Positions 1 to 11,690 of a stretch of DNA of 64,000 bases are shown in pieces. Origin of the DNA: Pictodentalium vernedei. Lineage: Eukaryota; Mollusca; Scaphopoda; Dentaliida; Dentaliidae. Position 1 is the stretch's first letter. Every line of letters begins with the position of its first letter. The notes beneath the pieces are model-generated. The model did no database searches. It was not told where the DNA came from and worked only from the letters and a program-made list of their open reading frames with translations. Location: assembly GCA_031216915.1 (NCBI GenBank), contig CM062289.1:388966674-389030673 (forward strand), given 5' to 3'. Position numbers and translations under genes: made by a program.

Positions 1-1
1 A

Positions 2-1276
2 TGCATATCCTCCAGCGCCGTTAATTCAACAAGTATTGCTAAAGATAAAACAATCTCAATGCAAGATTCTGTTGGTAGCATCTCTGTCGCCACAGAGACC
101 GTGGATAAATCTACTCAGGTGTCTGTTGTGGGACCTACCGCGGAAGCTCCCTCCACGAGAGGATCTTCTTTGGCAGGGGAAGTCGCGCCAACTGCATCAC
201 AACCCGCAAGGTCTCAACCTTCACGTTTTTCCGTTGTGCGGTCCTTCTTGCATGGCAAGCACTTTACAGGACGAGCAGTGGACGCGATTTCTAACTGTAG
301 GAGGACCTCCTCTTCGCTAAACTATGCGGCTAAGTGGAAGGTTTTCCGTCGTTGGTGTAGGGATCATTCTGTTGATTTATTTGATCCCTCTATACCAGAC
401 ATTGCTAACTTTCTAGTATACTTGTTTGACGAAATCAAACTGCAACCGGTTACTATAAAGGGTTATAGATCTATGTTATCTGATACCTAGGCACATCATG
501 ATAGTTTACAAATTGGATCTAATGTCTCTTTATCGAAATTGGTTAGAAACTTTTCGATAAATAGACCCAGAACTCTTAGATTAATTCCTAAGTGGAATTT
601 AGCTTGGGTTCTCCTTAAATTGAAGGAAAAGCCATTTGAACCTCTTGGGACAGTAGATTTCAAATTCTTATCTTATAAGACAGCTTTTCTCTTAGCTTTC
701 TCTTCTGCCAGAAGAGTCAGTGAGCTTCATGCACTATCGGTGGATGATTCTCATTATCGTAGTGTTGGGAACACTATCACCTTCACTACTAACGTCGGTT
801 TTTTAGCTAAGAATCAGGCTCCTAATAAATATCCGGAACCTATTGTTATTAAGGCTCTTCCGTCTTCAGACGGGCGTAGGCCTTTACTCTGTCCTGTTAG
901 AGCACTACGTATCTATAAACAGAGATCTCAGTTCATCAGAAAGGGACGGAAACGTTTCTTTCTGTCTTTGATGCCTAATAGAAAGGACATTTCAGTCCAT
1001 TCTATTGCTAGATGGATTCAGTTAACTATCCGTACTGCGTATGAAGATTTATCTTCTTCTCAGCAGTCTGTGCTTAAGATTTCTGCTCATGAAGTAAGAG
1101 CTCTTTCTACTTCCTGGGCTTATGCTAATAGTGTTGCTATTACAGATTTAATGAAGGCTGCTTATTGGTCTCAGCCATCCACATTTACTAATTTTTATCT
1201 CAGAAATATTGAGTCCATTTCTGGAGACCTGCATTGTTTAGGTCCGTTATCTGTTGCTCAGAATGTCGTCCACTAA
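2..1276 (+). pseudogene. Tyrosine recombinase, copy 1 (nonsense mutation)
   Basis: Tyrosine recombinase of the DIRS type, which integrates the circular DNA intermediate. The catalytic signatures are all present: ARRVSELHAL (first Arg), HEVRAL (His-x-x-Arg), the AYWSQ Trp and the nucleophile in NFYLR near the C-terminus. A TAT-to-TAG change at 488-490 stops the frame in the N-terminal core-binding part, and the frame then continues open to the TAA at 1274-1276. The stop lies well before the catalytic domain, so no active protein is expected. Confidence 0.88.
3..320 (+). CDS. Dam-like methyltransferase domain, C-terminal end of DIRS ORF2 (partial)
   Basis: This frame is open from the window edge to a TAA at 318-320. 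It begins inside the YPPAP motif, the counterpart of the NPPY-type motif of phage-like DNA adenine methyltransferases that DIRS elements carry after RNase H. The remaining residues follow the C-terminus of copies 3 and 4 closely. The overlap with the recombinase frame is normal for this family. The RT and RNase H parts lie outside the window. Confidence 0.8.
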   Translation, partial: AYPPAPLIQQVLLKIKQSQCKILLVASLSPQRPWINLLRCLLWDLPRKLPPREDLLWQGKSRQLHHNPQGLNLHVFPLCGPSCMASTLQDEQWTRFLTVGGPPLR

Positions 1277-1373
1277 ACAGTTGCAACTATAGTTATGCAG
1301 GCTTTCTGTTCCGGCAGTGACTCCGTCCGGCTGCCCTCTTCGCTCTGGGCTATTTGACCCAGGGCAAGGGGAA

Positions 1374-1382
1374 GGGGGGGGG
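1374..1382 (+). repeat. Poly-G tract in DIRS 3' region
   Basis: A run of 9 G follows a GGGCAAGGGGAA motif about 100 bp after the recombinase stop. The same position carries a G run of different length in every family A copy (9 to 17). Confidence 0.85.
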
Positions 1383-1874
1383 CGGGTGTTCCCTTAGGTC
1401 ACCTGCTTTATAGTGAAAAGCAAGGGAATGCCTCCTCCAAGACAGTATTTCTGAGTCGCTTCCGGGATGGTTTTAAAGTGTAATATTAATGTTTAATTTC
1501 ATTCATGTCCTATTTTTAAAGTGTAGCTCGGTGTGAAGCATTTGTATATGTCAAGTGTCAAACGGGCTTTAATATACAATACTCGGACACTTTTAAATGA
1601 TTATAAAGAGTCTCAATTCTCTGGACTACTTTATTTATTGGCTTGTTTTAATAATAATTAGTATAAAGGTTATACTGGATATTAATAGAGAACATGAATG
1701 TTATTGTGCTCAATTATTAAGGGTAGTGTATCTTTCTAATTTAAATATTAAATAAGAAAGATACATGTAAAGCCTAATACTCCTTTTCTCCTTAAGGGGT
1801 TATCTCTTTATTTTATAATTGAGCTTATTGGATTTTCCTCTATGTCCTAGGCCCTCCAGCCTGTTTACTATTCA

Positions 1875-1961
1875 GCTAAGTCTGGGTCATTGGTACAGTA
1901 TAAAAATGTTAAAAAATTTATAGTAATTTATATATTTTTTATACTTACCAATGACCCAGAC
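1875..1961 (+). repeat. DIRS internal complementary region (ICR), copy 1
   Basis: An 87-bp stretch. Its first part is the reverse complement of the left tip of the family (seen in copies 3-5). Its second part, beginning GTTAAAAAATTTATAG, is the reverse complement of this copy's own right tip at 2211-2263. This is the classic DIRS layout thought to template circle closure. Confidence 0.9.
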
Positions 1962-2035
1962 GGGGATGGCCCTCCCTGAGTTGGGAACTCTTGCCTCCCC
2001 GCTGAGTACATAGCGCTGACCAGGCACTGCCAGTA

Positions 2036-2263
2036 AGAATGATATTTGGCGCCAATTTCGGGACGACTGCGTCACTGCGCATGCGCAGTAGAGTCGTATT
2101 ATGGAGGTCCTTTAGGACATTATTTCTTTTTGTTTTGGATGCAAATTTTGGGGATTGGGGGGCAAAATTTGTGTTTGGCCCTGGTTTTTGTGGAGTTAGC
2201 ACCAGCTAAGTCTGGGTCATTGGTAAGTATAAAAAATATATAAATTACTATAAATTTTTTAAC
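2036..2263 (+). repeat. Right inverted terminal repeat, copy 1
   Basis: Reverse complement of the left terminal repeat of copies 3-5. It contains the palindrome ACTGCGCATGCGCAGT at 2074-2089. It ends in the T-rich right tip. Confidence 0.9.
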
Positions 2264-2340
2264 TTTTTAAACATGGCATGTGTGTGTGTTAATAACCAGC
2301 ATGGGAATGATCAAGCATGTTGTTGCAGAGTTATGGCCCT

Positions 2341-3699
2341 TTTTAGCTCAACTTGACAAAGTCAAGCTGAGCTATTGCCTTCACTTCTCGTCCGTCGGCG
2401 TACGTACGTACTATGTTAGTACGTTAGTACGTACGTCCACAATTTCCTTTGGCACACCTCACAGGTCGCATTTATGATCAGATTACTTTGAAACTTGGTA
2501 TGCTTGTTTGGGGTGACCTCTAGATGGGAGCTATCGATTTTCTTCAATTTCCGTCAAAAAATGTTGCCGCAGCCAACGTTCTTAGAACTTAGTTTAGTCA
2601 AACCACAATATTTCCCTTTGGCACACCCTACAGGGCACATTTATGATTTCATTGCTTTGAAACCTGGTACGCTTATTTAGGGTGACCTCTAGATGGGAGC
2701 TATCGATTTTCTTCAATTTCCGGCAAAAAATGTTGCCACGGCCAATGTTCGTAGAACTTAGTTTAGTCAGACTTCAATATTTCCCTTTGGCACACCCTAC
2801 AGGACACATTTATGATCAGATTGCTTTGAAACCTGGTATGCTTGTTTGGGGAGACCTCTAGATGGGAGCTATCGATTTTCTTCAATTTCTGTCAAAAAAT
2901 GTTGCCGCGGTCAACGTTATTAAAACTTCGTTTAGTCAGAAGACTCAATATTTCCCTTTGGCACACCCTACAGGATACATTTATGATCGGATTGCTTTGA
3001 AACCTGGTATGCTTGTTTGGGGTGACCTCTAGATGGGAGCTATCGATTTTCTTCAATTTCCGTCAAAAAATGTTGCCGCGGCCAACGTTTCTAGAACTCA
3101 GTTTAGTCAGACCACAATATTTCCCTTTGGCACACCCTACAGGGCACATTTATGATTTGATTGCTTTGAAACCTGGTATGCTTGTTTACGGTGACCTCTA
3201 GATGGGAGCTATCGATTTTTTTCCATTTCCGTCAAAAAATGTTGCCGTGGCCAACGTTCTTAAAACTTAGTTTAGTCAGAAGACTCAATATTTCCTTTTG
3301 GCACACCCGACAGGGCACATTTATGATCGGATTGCTTTGAAACCTGGTATGCTTATTTACAGTGACCTCTAGATGGGAGCTATCAATTTTCTTCCATTTC
3401 TGTCAAAAAATGTTGCCACGGCCAACGTTCTTAGAACTTAGTCTAGTCAGACCACAATATTTCCCTTTTGTACACCCTACAGGGCACATTTATGATTGGA
3501 TTGCTTTGAAACCTGTCAAGCTTGTTTGGGGAGGCCTCTAGATGGGAGCTATCGATTTTCTTCGGGTTTCTGTCAAAAAATGTTGCCACTGGCAAAAAAA
3601 ATAACATTGGTACCAATGATCTTCAATTTTGCCATTTCATTTATAACTTACCAAGTTCAAGTTTGTCAAGTTGAGCTACAGTGTCATTGACACTTTCAT
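2341..3699. mobile_element. Pearl/HINE-like non-autonomous element I with 170-bp tandem core
   Basis: The left end has a palindrome-like start (AGCTCAACTTGAC, spacer, GTCAAGCTGAGCT). The right end has its counterpart followed by a short hairpin, AGTGTCATTGACACT, and CATTT. Between them lie seven copies of a unit of 169-171 bp, marked by GATGGGAGCTATCGAT at 2523, 2692, 2861, 3032, 3201, 3372 and 3541. Terminal palindrome, tandem core and 3' hairpin match the layout of pearl/mini-me/HINE elements, thought to be Helentron-driven and reported from bivalves. That assignment is inference. No coding capacity is seen. Confidence 0.7.
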
Positions 3700-4164
3700 T
3701 TTACTTAGAATTTGTTGTTTACAGGCATAACTCTCTGTGCCTGTATTCCTTCATTTCCAAGTCAATGTTTTTAAAACTTGGCACAGAGAGTAACCAGAAT
3801 GGAAACCTGTGTACCTGTCATTTTGAGATTGTTCAGGCTCATTTTAGTAGAGTTATGGCCTATCTTTGATTTGGAATATTTTTGTATTCTACGCAATGTA
3901 AGGTTGGGGTATTCTTAGTCCCATTGTGAGAGATAAATCTAGTTTGGCATGGGGAATGTAACAAACTTCTTGAGTATGCATGAGCTATAGAGGGAGACTA
4001 AGAGCTGTGGTGAAGTTCTATATCAAGGCACTACAAGATATGGTAACAGAAAAATGATTCCTGGTATCCTCATCATAAATCATCTTCCAAAAGCCTTTAG
4101 ATACATTGGTAGAGAATTTATTATTTAGTCAACATTTACTGAATTTGTATTTATCTATCTCCAG
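3700..4164. other. Non-coding DNA between element I and host exon
   Basis: Intron or flanking sequence with short dispersed-repeat phrases such as GAGTTATGGCC. It ends in a pyrimidine-rich tract and CCAG, the splice acceptor of the following exon. No convincing gene is seen. Confidence 0.5.
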
Positions 4165-4265
4165 CAACTCTCCAAGATCACATTCCAACAACATTTCTTG
4201 ACAAAGGAAAGAAAAGAAAACGGCCCACCTTCGAAGAATCATATGGAAGGAGGAAATCAGCCAGA
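4165..4265 (+). CDS. CABIN1: Host exon 1 of window: CABIN1-like (calcineurin-binding protein cabin-1 homologue)
   Basis: A 101-bp exon between an acceptor (tatctccag) and a strong donor (AGA|gtaagt). Read with two leading bases belonging to a split codon, it gives 33 codons ending EESYGRRKSAR, with a basic KGKKRKRP patch before it. It ends on a codon boundary. The next exon starts VRDTRR, so the joined peptide KSARVRDT resembles the KRRSARVRNTK region I recall from vertebrate CABIN1, a TPR scaffold protein acting with calcineurin and in the HIRA chaperone complex. The identification rests on recall and on the four-exon phase match, not on a search. Upstream exons lie outside the window or were not found. 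Confidence 0.75.
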
Positions 4266-4350
4266 GTAAGTAATGCAGTTTCTTCCATTCGTAAAACCTC
4301 CAAGAAGCAATAAGATAGGTGATCCCCGTTAGATGCTTCCCACAAAGATT

Positions 4351-4422
4351 ATTATTTATATATTTATTTATTGTGGTTTAATGACACTTTCAACAGCCAG
4401 GGTCACCTCGTGTCGGAAAGTA
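4351..4422 (-). mobile_element. SINE 3'-tail fragment
   Basis: Reverse complement of the tail of the SINEs at 33476 and 63209: an ATTTATTT-type tail followed by TTTAATG...CAACAGCCAGGGTCACCTCGTGTC. Only about 70 bp remains, and the head and body are absent. Confidence 0.75.
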
Positions 4423-4540
4423 TTACTGTTCCCACAAAGATGGGTCCCTGATAGACCAAACCTCTTCAAAAACATGCTTTCTAGATAGATACCTCTCGAA
4501 ATGGATAAGTCCTATGTAGACACTTCGAAGATACATATAG

Positions 4541-4683
4541 AATATACCCATAGTAGCTTGGTGTACTAAATGTTCACCATGAGTGGTGAAGTGGTGTTAA
4601 CCACGAGCCTTTGGTGTGTGGTTAACACCACTTCACCACGAGTGGTGAACATATGGTACACCAAGCTACTTTGGGTATATTTT
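4541..4683. repeat. Fold-back element (long palindrome)
   Basis: Two arms of about 64 bp, each beginning or ending near AATATACCC and TAGCTTGGTGTAC, face each other around a spacer of roughly 14 bp near 4606-4618. The arms differ at only a few positions. This is a palindromic MITE or fold-back element with no coding sequence. Confidence 0.8.
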
Positions 4684-5329
4684 ATTTATACCATGATCGT
4701 CAGATTATTAAGAGTTGCTATTATTTTTTCTAGATTTTACTGACCTCCAGACGTACATGCGAGGGAATCTGTTTTTGTTTACACGAACATCGGTGAGCGG
4801 TACCTCTGCTGTCAATTTTATCTCCGAAACGAAATGAAAAAAAGAAACAGCCTTTTTCATTTTAATAACATAATAACATACTATTTCGAGTTATGCATGC
4901 TTTATTAACATGAGAAAATGCATGTTTGTTAATTTTTGGCATCTTACGAGGTAAACCTATTTAAAAACAAAATAAATAATTGCCACTTCCATTTCACTCT
5001 TCGTGAGGTGACGTGCAATAAATTTAGACAAGTTTGCATTCAGGTCAACATCACCAAAGGTCAACAGGGATGTAGTTCTACTGTAGGTATAAATTTTTAC
5101 TATTGAAATCCCATTGCTGGCGTGTTCATCACGGTTGGTGGGTAAAGCTAACATTTATGACATAGGCTTTTCATATATAGTAGAATAGGTAATCTTGGTA
5201 TAAATACATAAATACATAATCTTTATGGATCTTCAAAGCATGGAATCTCTTTAACTGTGTTTATATTCCACATTAAAAGTCTATTTACATTGCATTGCTA
5301 TTTATTGTGCATGTCCGTTTTGTTTAACT
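4684..5329. other. Intronic DNA, nothing recognised
   Basis: AT-rich sequence without splice-supported exons or recognised repeats. Confidence 0.4.
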
Positions 5330-5350
5330 GGGGGGGGGGGGGGGGGGGGG
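5330..5350 (+). repeat. Poly-G tract (21 G)
   Basis: An uninterrupted run of 21 G in AT-rich surroundings, outside any DIRS copy. It could form a quadruplex and is a likely sequencing-length uncertainty. Confidence 0.9.
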
Positions 5351-5399
5351 ATTTACAAACAGTCTTGCATCCGTCTGTAAGTGGACAAAGTTATCCATA

Positions 5400-5715
5400 A
5401 TTCAATTCAAGGCCATTTGTTCTGAAACTTCATGCAATGGTGCCTATTGACAAGTAGATGCGGATAACACATTTTTTATTTTGACAGCCACCCAAAATTG
5501 CTGACACTGGCTATTTTGTTCAGTTTTGTGCGTTCATCTGTAGAAAATCACCAAAACTCAATTAATTCAAGGTCATTTGTTATGAAACTTTATGCAATTG
5601 TGTTTACTGACAAAAGGAAATGGATATTTCATAATGGAGTTGGAACAATCATCAAAAAATGGCCATATTCAGCCATTTTGTTCAAAAAATACCATTTACA
5701 CTTATTTTAGTAAGA
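5400..5715. repeat. Tandem duplication, about 160-bp unit
   Basis: Two successive copies share AATTCAAGG(C/T)CATTTGTT(C/A)TGAAACTT(C/T)ATGCAAT and CCA(A/C)AA phrases. The region is a degenerate direct duplication and is non-coding. Confidence 0.6.
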
Positions 5716-5745
5716 ACATCCCTACATTGAATTGGATACTGATTA

Positions 5746-6982
5746 TTTTTAGCTTAACTTGACGGAAGTTTGTGAGTCTGTAAATCTGTCGGTCTGTAAG
5801 TCTGTGCATCAGTTCACATTTTCTTTAGCACAGGCTAAACCCTGTAGTTCTTGTCCGATCATCACAAAATTTCATATGCATGTTCGAGGTGATGTCTAGA
5901 TGAGAATGTCCCCTTTTGGTTGCGATCAGACAAGCGTGATGGCTATGCTGGCCTGAAACCCAAAAACCTTTAGCACAGTCTACAGGTCATATTTATGAAG
6001 GGATTTCACAGTAATTTGGTAGAATGACGCCGTATATTGTCTGGATGAGAACGTCCCCTTTTGGTCGTGATCGGTCAACCATGATGGCTGCGCAGGCCCA
6101 AAACCCGAAAACCTTTAGCACAGTCCACAGGTCGTATTTATGAAGAGGTTTTATTTTAACTTTGTAAGATGACTCTGTATATTGTCTAGAGAACGTCCCA
6201 TTTTGGTAGATTTCAGTCAACCGTGACGGCCACAGAGGCACATTACCCAGATTCCTTTATCACAGTCTACAGCTTGCATTTATGAAGGGATTTCATTGCA
6301 AATTAGTAGGATAACTCAGTATAATGTCTAGATGAGAACGTCCTATTTTGGCCATGATTGGTCAACCGTGATGGCCGCACAGGCACGTAACCTATATTTG
6401 TTTAGCTCAGCCTACAGTTCATATTTTTGAAGCAATTTTCACTATAACTTGGAAGGATAGCTCGGTATGATGTCTAGATGAGACTGTCCTGTTTTGGTCA
6501 CAATCAGTCATCCATTACTGCCGCCTGTTCACATGACCTAGATTCCTTAAGTGCTGTCTACAGGTTGTTTTTATAAAGGGATTACTTGGTAGGATAACTT
6601 GTCATGATCTGTCATCCATGACCACCAAACTGTCACATGACCTAGATTCCTTTAGCAAAGTCTGCGAGTTATATTTATGAAGGGATTTCATTGTGACTTG
6701 GTAGGATGGCTCGTTTTGGAATGATTTTACTATAACTTGGTAACTTTGGCTGACAGACATTAACTGTTAGGGCCACATTAACCCAGGCCTCAATTCTTTA
6801 GTACAGTCTACACCTCAAATTATTATTGAAAACATAGCATATAGGGAACAGAAATTAACATATTCTCAATTATCACAATTCTTGTCTTATTTCATAATCC
6901 TTTCATAAACATTGAACATTATCCTTTTCATCAAACACTACACACAGTCAAGTTAAGCTACAGTGTCATTGACACTTTTATT
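5746..6982. mobile_element. Pearl/HINE-like non-autonomous element II with about 145-bp tandem core
   Basis: Starts TTTTTAGCTTAACTTGAC and ends GTCAAGTTAAGCTACAGTG followed by the hairpin TGTCATTGACAC and TTTTATTT. The core holds about six degenerate units marked by GATGAGAACGTCC-type motifs and TTTAGCACAGTCTACAGGTC. The last 250 bp (from AACTTTGGCTGACAG to the end) match the right domain of the element at 55776-60626 closely, so the two belong to one family. Confidence 0.75.
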
Positions 6983-7098
6983 TGATATAGTATAATGTAT
7001 AATGTAATATACTTACTAGTATAATGTACTTAAGAAAAGAAACATCTTTTAAATTAACAAATTAACCAGAAATCTTTGTTTTCAAAACTATCCAAATA

Positions 7099-7503
7099 CA
7101 GTGGAGCCCACTTAATTGGATATCTCTTTAACTAAATAACCCTGTTAATTGAATATAATTTCCCAACACAAAACCATTTACCATACGTCCAGTACCAATT
7201 TTACCTCTTATTTAAATATAGGTTATAGAGTAAACTCCTGTTAATTGAATAAAAAATATTGTAATCTTTTGAGAAATTACCCTGACTCTCCCCAGTTTTC
7301 CTTTGTTTATAGACCTATTTGGCCTCAGTGCATCCAATACAGGCATTTAATCTTTTATATCTTGTTTGACAGAGCTCCATGAATAAATGCTAAGTTCATC
7401 TCTAGAATACAGGAAAGTGACACAATCCCTGTTAATTGAATACCCCTGTCAATTGAATATTTTTCATTGGCAAAGTGGCTATTCAATTAACAGGGTTCCA
7501 CTG
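7099..7503. mobile_element. Pogo/Tc1-like MITE, copy 1
   Basis: Terminal inverted repeats CAGTGGAGCCC / GGGTTCCACTG, preceded by TA, enclose about 400 bp rich in the phrase CTGTTAATTGAATA. A second copy lies in inverse orientation at 34551-34979. There is no transposase. CAGT/ACTG ends and a TA target fit the pogo/Tigger branch, and that assignment is inference. Confidence 0.7.
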
Positions 7504-7775
7504 CATGGCAAAAACAAAAATCTGCGATACTAAATTAATGCATATGTTCCTTTGTACTTCCTCTGTGAGTGAAGTTTCGTTCCTTGGCTTGTTGAGGCGA
7601 GAGACAAAATATCACTCAGGGAGTGAGCACATAAGAATCCAAATCTACCAGCATAAATGGGAGTAGCCATGTTTCTTTAATGTTTAACCTTCATGCAACA
7701 TCAAACCTGCAGAAGGGGTGGGAGAGCTGAGACCACAAAACTTTATCTAAGTCCAAATAGATTTTAGCCCCTGTG

Positions 7776-8494
7776 AACCTCTCGGGGACATTATGTTTTT
7801 GCCATGTCTGTCCGTCGTCTGTCTGTTTAATTTTGGTTTCCGGCCAATAACTAAAGAACCGCTTTTTTGATCAAATCATAATTTTAGGGCTAACTTGTGG
7901 ATGACGAAATAATGCTTCCTTTCGATTTTGGAACAGCTAGCCAATCCAATATGGCCACCATGGTGGTCATATGGAATTTGGTTTCCGTCCAATAACTAAT
8001 GATTGCTGACTCGAATCCTTTTTTTTTTTATGCATTGATGGTGTCTAGAGGAAGTTTCCTTTCGATTTTGGGCCAGTCAGCTGACCCAAAATGGCCACCA
8101 GTGGCCAATTCATTATGGCTTCCATGGCAGCCATCTTGAATTTAGTTTCCGTCCAATAACTAATGACTACGGACTCGAATCAATTTCATTTTTTGGTTAT
8201 GCATTATTGGTGTCTAGAGGAAGCTTCTTTTCGTTTTTGGATGAAATAACCAATTCAATATGGCCATCATGGTGGCCACATTTTATTTGGTTTCTGTCCA
8301 AGAACAAATAAATGCTGACTCGAATCAATTTTATTTTTTGATTATGCATTTTTGGTATCAAGAGAAAGCTTCCCTTCAATTTTGGACCAGTCAGCTGAAC
8401 CAAGATGGCCACCAGTGGCTAATTCATTATGGCTTCCATCTTGAATTTGGTTTCTGTCCAATAACTAATGAATTCTGACTCAAATCAATTTTAT
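7776..8494. repeat. Tandem-repeat element, left part (interrupted by DIRS copy 2)
   Basis: Five units marked by GTTTCCGTCCAATAACTAATGA-like motifs at 7836, 7981, 8145, 8290 and 8450. The spacing alternates 145, 164, 145, 160, so the real period is a dimer of about 305 bp. The units include ATGGCCACCA and GTCTAGAGGAAGCTTCC. The array resumes at 15640 after DIRS copy 2. Confidence 0.75.
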
Positions 8495-8696
8495 ATTTTT
8501 ATACTGTACCAATGACCCAGACATAGCTGGTGCTAACTCTTAAAAGTCTAGGGCCAAACACAAATTTTGCCCCCCAATCCCCAAAATTTGCATCTAAAAC
8601 CGAAAAAATCATGTCCTAAATGGTCCTCCATACTTTCCCTCCACTGCGCATGCACAGTGTCAAGGAGGTCTCGAAATTGGCGCCAATTATCATTCT
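8495..8696 (+). repeat. Left inverted terminal repeat, copy 2
   Basis: Starts ATTTTTATACTGTACC and runs to the last base shared, inverted, with 15412-15639. It includes CACTGCGCATGCACAGTG and GGCGCCAATTAT. Confidence 0.9.
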
Positions 8697-9585
8697 TTGT
8701 TTGGCCCTTCATCAGTTCACATCTGACTGATATTTGTGCTTGTAAATCTCAGTTTAAATGATGCCAGACACATAAATATTAGAGAAATGGTGGATCTAAA
8801 GAGGAAATAGAAGGAGGAGAGGAAAAATGAGTGGCAGGAAATAATCAGGGCTGTAACTTAAAAATTTTTTACGAAATTATGTTAAGTTGCCTAATTTCGA
8901 GGCACGGGCCTGTTGTTGTCATTCTTGCTATAAAGTTACACTGCTTGTTCAGTGTTTCCTCTCTCCCTTTCCTTTAAGTCCCCCCTTGCTATTCTCCCAT
9001 GCTTTTGGCATATTTTCTGTAATATTATTACTAAAATGTCTTGGGAGTTTTAGCTGGGTAACAGAATGAATTCTGTTCTTTTCCCCATGTTTACGTCCTC
9101 ACCCATGGGTGTTTAGGCTTAGTGTTCTGCATCTACCATCTGATGTTCTGCAGTTTCTTCCCTGGAAGTCTCTGTTTTGCATCAGATAGTGTGTTATTGG
9201 TAACTGATTTCGGGCCATGGTTATCAGTGCCTGGAGTCATGTTTCTGGTGTTTATACACTTCTTATTTACATTGACAACAGTCTCTGTGGAGGGGGATTT
9301 CTTGTCTTTGTATTCGCTTAATCATAACAAGATACATTATTATTATATGTAAGTGTTGCATTAATTTTTTAAAATATTTTTAAAATTTTTGTCCACACTT
9401 AGGCTTCTTGGGATCCATTGGGGCTCAGTGTTACTTTTCAGAAACTTGGGCTTTTCTGAAAAAATATTTTTTCAAAAATTTTTTTTGATTTCAATTATAT
9501 TTTCTATGTTAATGGATCATGTTATTATGTATCTTTGTTTTCAGGGGTTGGTGCGAGTACTAGGACTTTTTGTATTCTTTTCACA
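8697..9585 (+). other. 5' leader of DIRS copy 2
   Basis: About 890 bp of leader common to all copies, with no long ORF. It contains a CCCATGGGTG phrase and a TTTTTTCAAAAATTTTTT palindrome shortly before the Gag start. A possible acceptor-like TTTTCAG lies at 9538-9544. Promoter and leader functions are inferred from position. Confidence 0.5.
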
Positions 9586-11690
9586 ATGAAAGGATATTGT
9601 TCAAATTGTAATAAGAGGAAATCTTCCTCTGACTTTCATAATCATTGTATTAATTGTAGTCAGTGTACTCGCACTAACGCCTGTTCAGTATGTGTCAATT
9701 GGGATGACAAACATTGGAAACGTGTGTCACAGTATGTTGTTTGCGGGGAAAAGGCCATGCCGGTCCTTTCTCCGCAGAGTCACTCTAGTTTTTCAATCTC
9801 TATTTCAGAGGAACAAGAACAGGGTGATGTTTCCGTGATGTCTTCCAAAAGTGTGCCTCTGTCGTCACAGTTAATTGAAGAGCTAGCGGCAAAAGTGCTC
9901 ATGGAAATATGTCAATTGCCTAAGAGGTCCCTAGTAGGATCGACGGCGTTGGCGTCCGCTAGCTCGTCCGGTGTAGCGTCCATTCATCGAATGGTTCGGC
10001 AGCCGGGTTCGTCCGTTGCGGTCCAGGAAGGAGATTTGGGTGATGCGAGCACTATAAATAGACAAAGTGCACACCCAGTGACGACGGATCAGAGGAGAGA
10101 ACGGAGGAAGCCTATTAGTCCGGTTCCTAGCTCGACCAGGTCCATCCGGGCTGCGAGCGAGAGAGGTCCCTCTCTCGTACAACAACATCTGGGACCAGAT
10201 GTAGTGGTACAAACCGTTTCGCATTCGGAGCATACGTCCGCTGCTCGGGACGCTCCGTTATATAGACAGTCCGGAGAGACTGTCGATAAGGCTTCCTCAC
10301 GGCAGCGCACACGACCGCACCTTGGCTACGTGACCACGGATATCCAGCCAGCTTCGCCAATCAGGGATTCCACGGCGACCAGGTCACGCCATCCGGTAGC
10401 CAGGGACACGAGGCCTGTAGACTCCAGATGTTCGCATAAGAGAAGTATGCAGGAGTCAACGTACACGGAGCTTCCAGCGGCAAAGCAAAGTAAGACCGCT
10501 ACTCCACAGGCCTCAGTATGGATGTGCTATCCCAAATAGCACAACTTATTGCAGCATCCCAGCAAACGACAGAATCTTTGTCGGATCAGGAATTATCCGA
10601 CGACGCTGGGTCGGTACGCTCCGCTGAAGCATCAGGTACGGACGACCGAGAACTTCATAGGGTCCGACAGGATGGCGAAAGGGATTTGGAGCTTTCCCTT
10701 TCGGAATAACATAAAGCTGCCGTAGATTTCATCCGGCATTATCTTCCAGAGGTTGTTCCGTCGGACCAGAATGCTGCGATGCCGGATAAGAGACTGATAG
10801 CGTCATTGGACACGGAATTTTTTGATCGGTTCAGGGACATCGTCCCTGAGTTTCCGACACAGTCCAATAATGTCACAAGAACATTCAAATTATTGAACGA
10901 CGCTATATATAAGCTTGCTACCAAAACAGGCAGGTCTGGTTTCTTGTCCGCAAATGCTCTAAATCTGTCTTTCATCAATTCAAGGAATAAATTCGAAACG
11001 GCAGAACAAAGCATACCGAGAGTTCCTCTGCGTCTAGACGACCAGTCTGAAGACTTTGAATTGTCTATACCGTCGTCTATGTCAATTCCAACAACAACGT
11101 TGGAAACGACAATAATGTCTAACAGAGTTAACTTAGACACTTTATCATACGCTGACCACCTTACTAAGGCGTTATCATTACGTCTTCAAGGGAAAGAATT
11201 CCAGGATATACAATCCTCATTAAGACTTCTTTGAAGGGCAGTAGCTTATTCCACGTATAACTCCGCCCTTTCAGTGGCAAACCTGGAGTTGGTTAGACGT
11301 GACGCAGCCCTAGCTACATCCACGCGCGTGGATAGTAAGGTGAAGAACTCTCTCAGAGTCGCTTCGGTCTCCGGAGAGCTTCTCTTTAACGGCAAGCTTT
11401 CAGCAATCTATGATAAGATAACTAAGAAAGCTTCGGATTCTCTGCTATTTAAATCCGCTTCCAAAAAGTCGGATACAGCAGAAAAGAGTAAGACAGGCAC
11501 TTCTGGGACAAGTACGCCCAAGAGAAGTTCCTATAGAGGTTCTTATACGTCCTCTAGGTCTTAATCTAGGGACCGTCAATGCAGCGACTCACGTATGGGA
11601 CGTTATTCTGGCCGAGACAACCGGTCAGACTTCCCTAGGTCGACGGGACAAGGTGTGGGTCGTGGAGGACGTAGAGTTTCTCCTTCCGTA
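9586..11690 (+). pseudogene. DIRS Gag-like ORF1, copy 2
   Basis: Begins with the conserved MKGYCSNCNKRKSSSDFH and a Cys/His cluster like that of the other copies. A one-base loss near 10515 moves the reading frame. Stops then interrupt it at 10707-10709 (CAA to TAA), 11232-11234 (TCA to TGA) and 11562-11564 (TAT to TAA). Two extra bases near 11674 (GTAGAG for GTGG) put the Gag tail in frame with RT. The middle region missing from copy 3 is present here. Confidence 0.88.

Larger units (their letters stand above)
1..2263 (+). mobile_element. DIRS-like retrotransposon, family A copy 1 (left part outside window)
   Basis: Right third of a DIRS-order element. It shows the end of the RT/RNase H/methyltransferase ORF, the tyrosine recombinase, a poly-G tract, an internal complementary region and the right inverted terminal repeat. 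It is nearly identical to the matching parts of copies 3-5. The right tip is placed at the AAC that ends the T-rich terminus, because all five family A copies share sequence to that point and then diverge. The recombinase carries a stop, so this copy is probably dead. Confidence 0.93.

Noticed and set aside
3990-4055. Possible extra host exon with a peptide like RLRAVVKFYIKALQDM before GTAACA
   Set aside because: It leaves phase 0, whereas the exon at 4165 needs one base carried over, and the acceptor is weak. I could not reconcile the phases.
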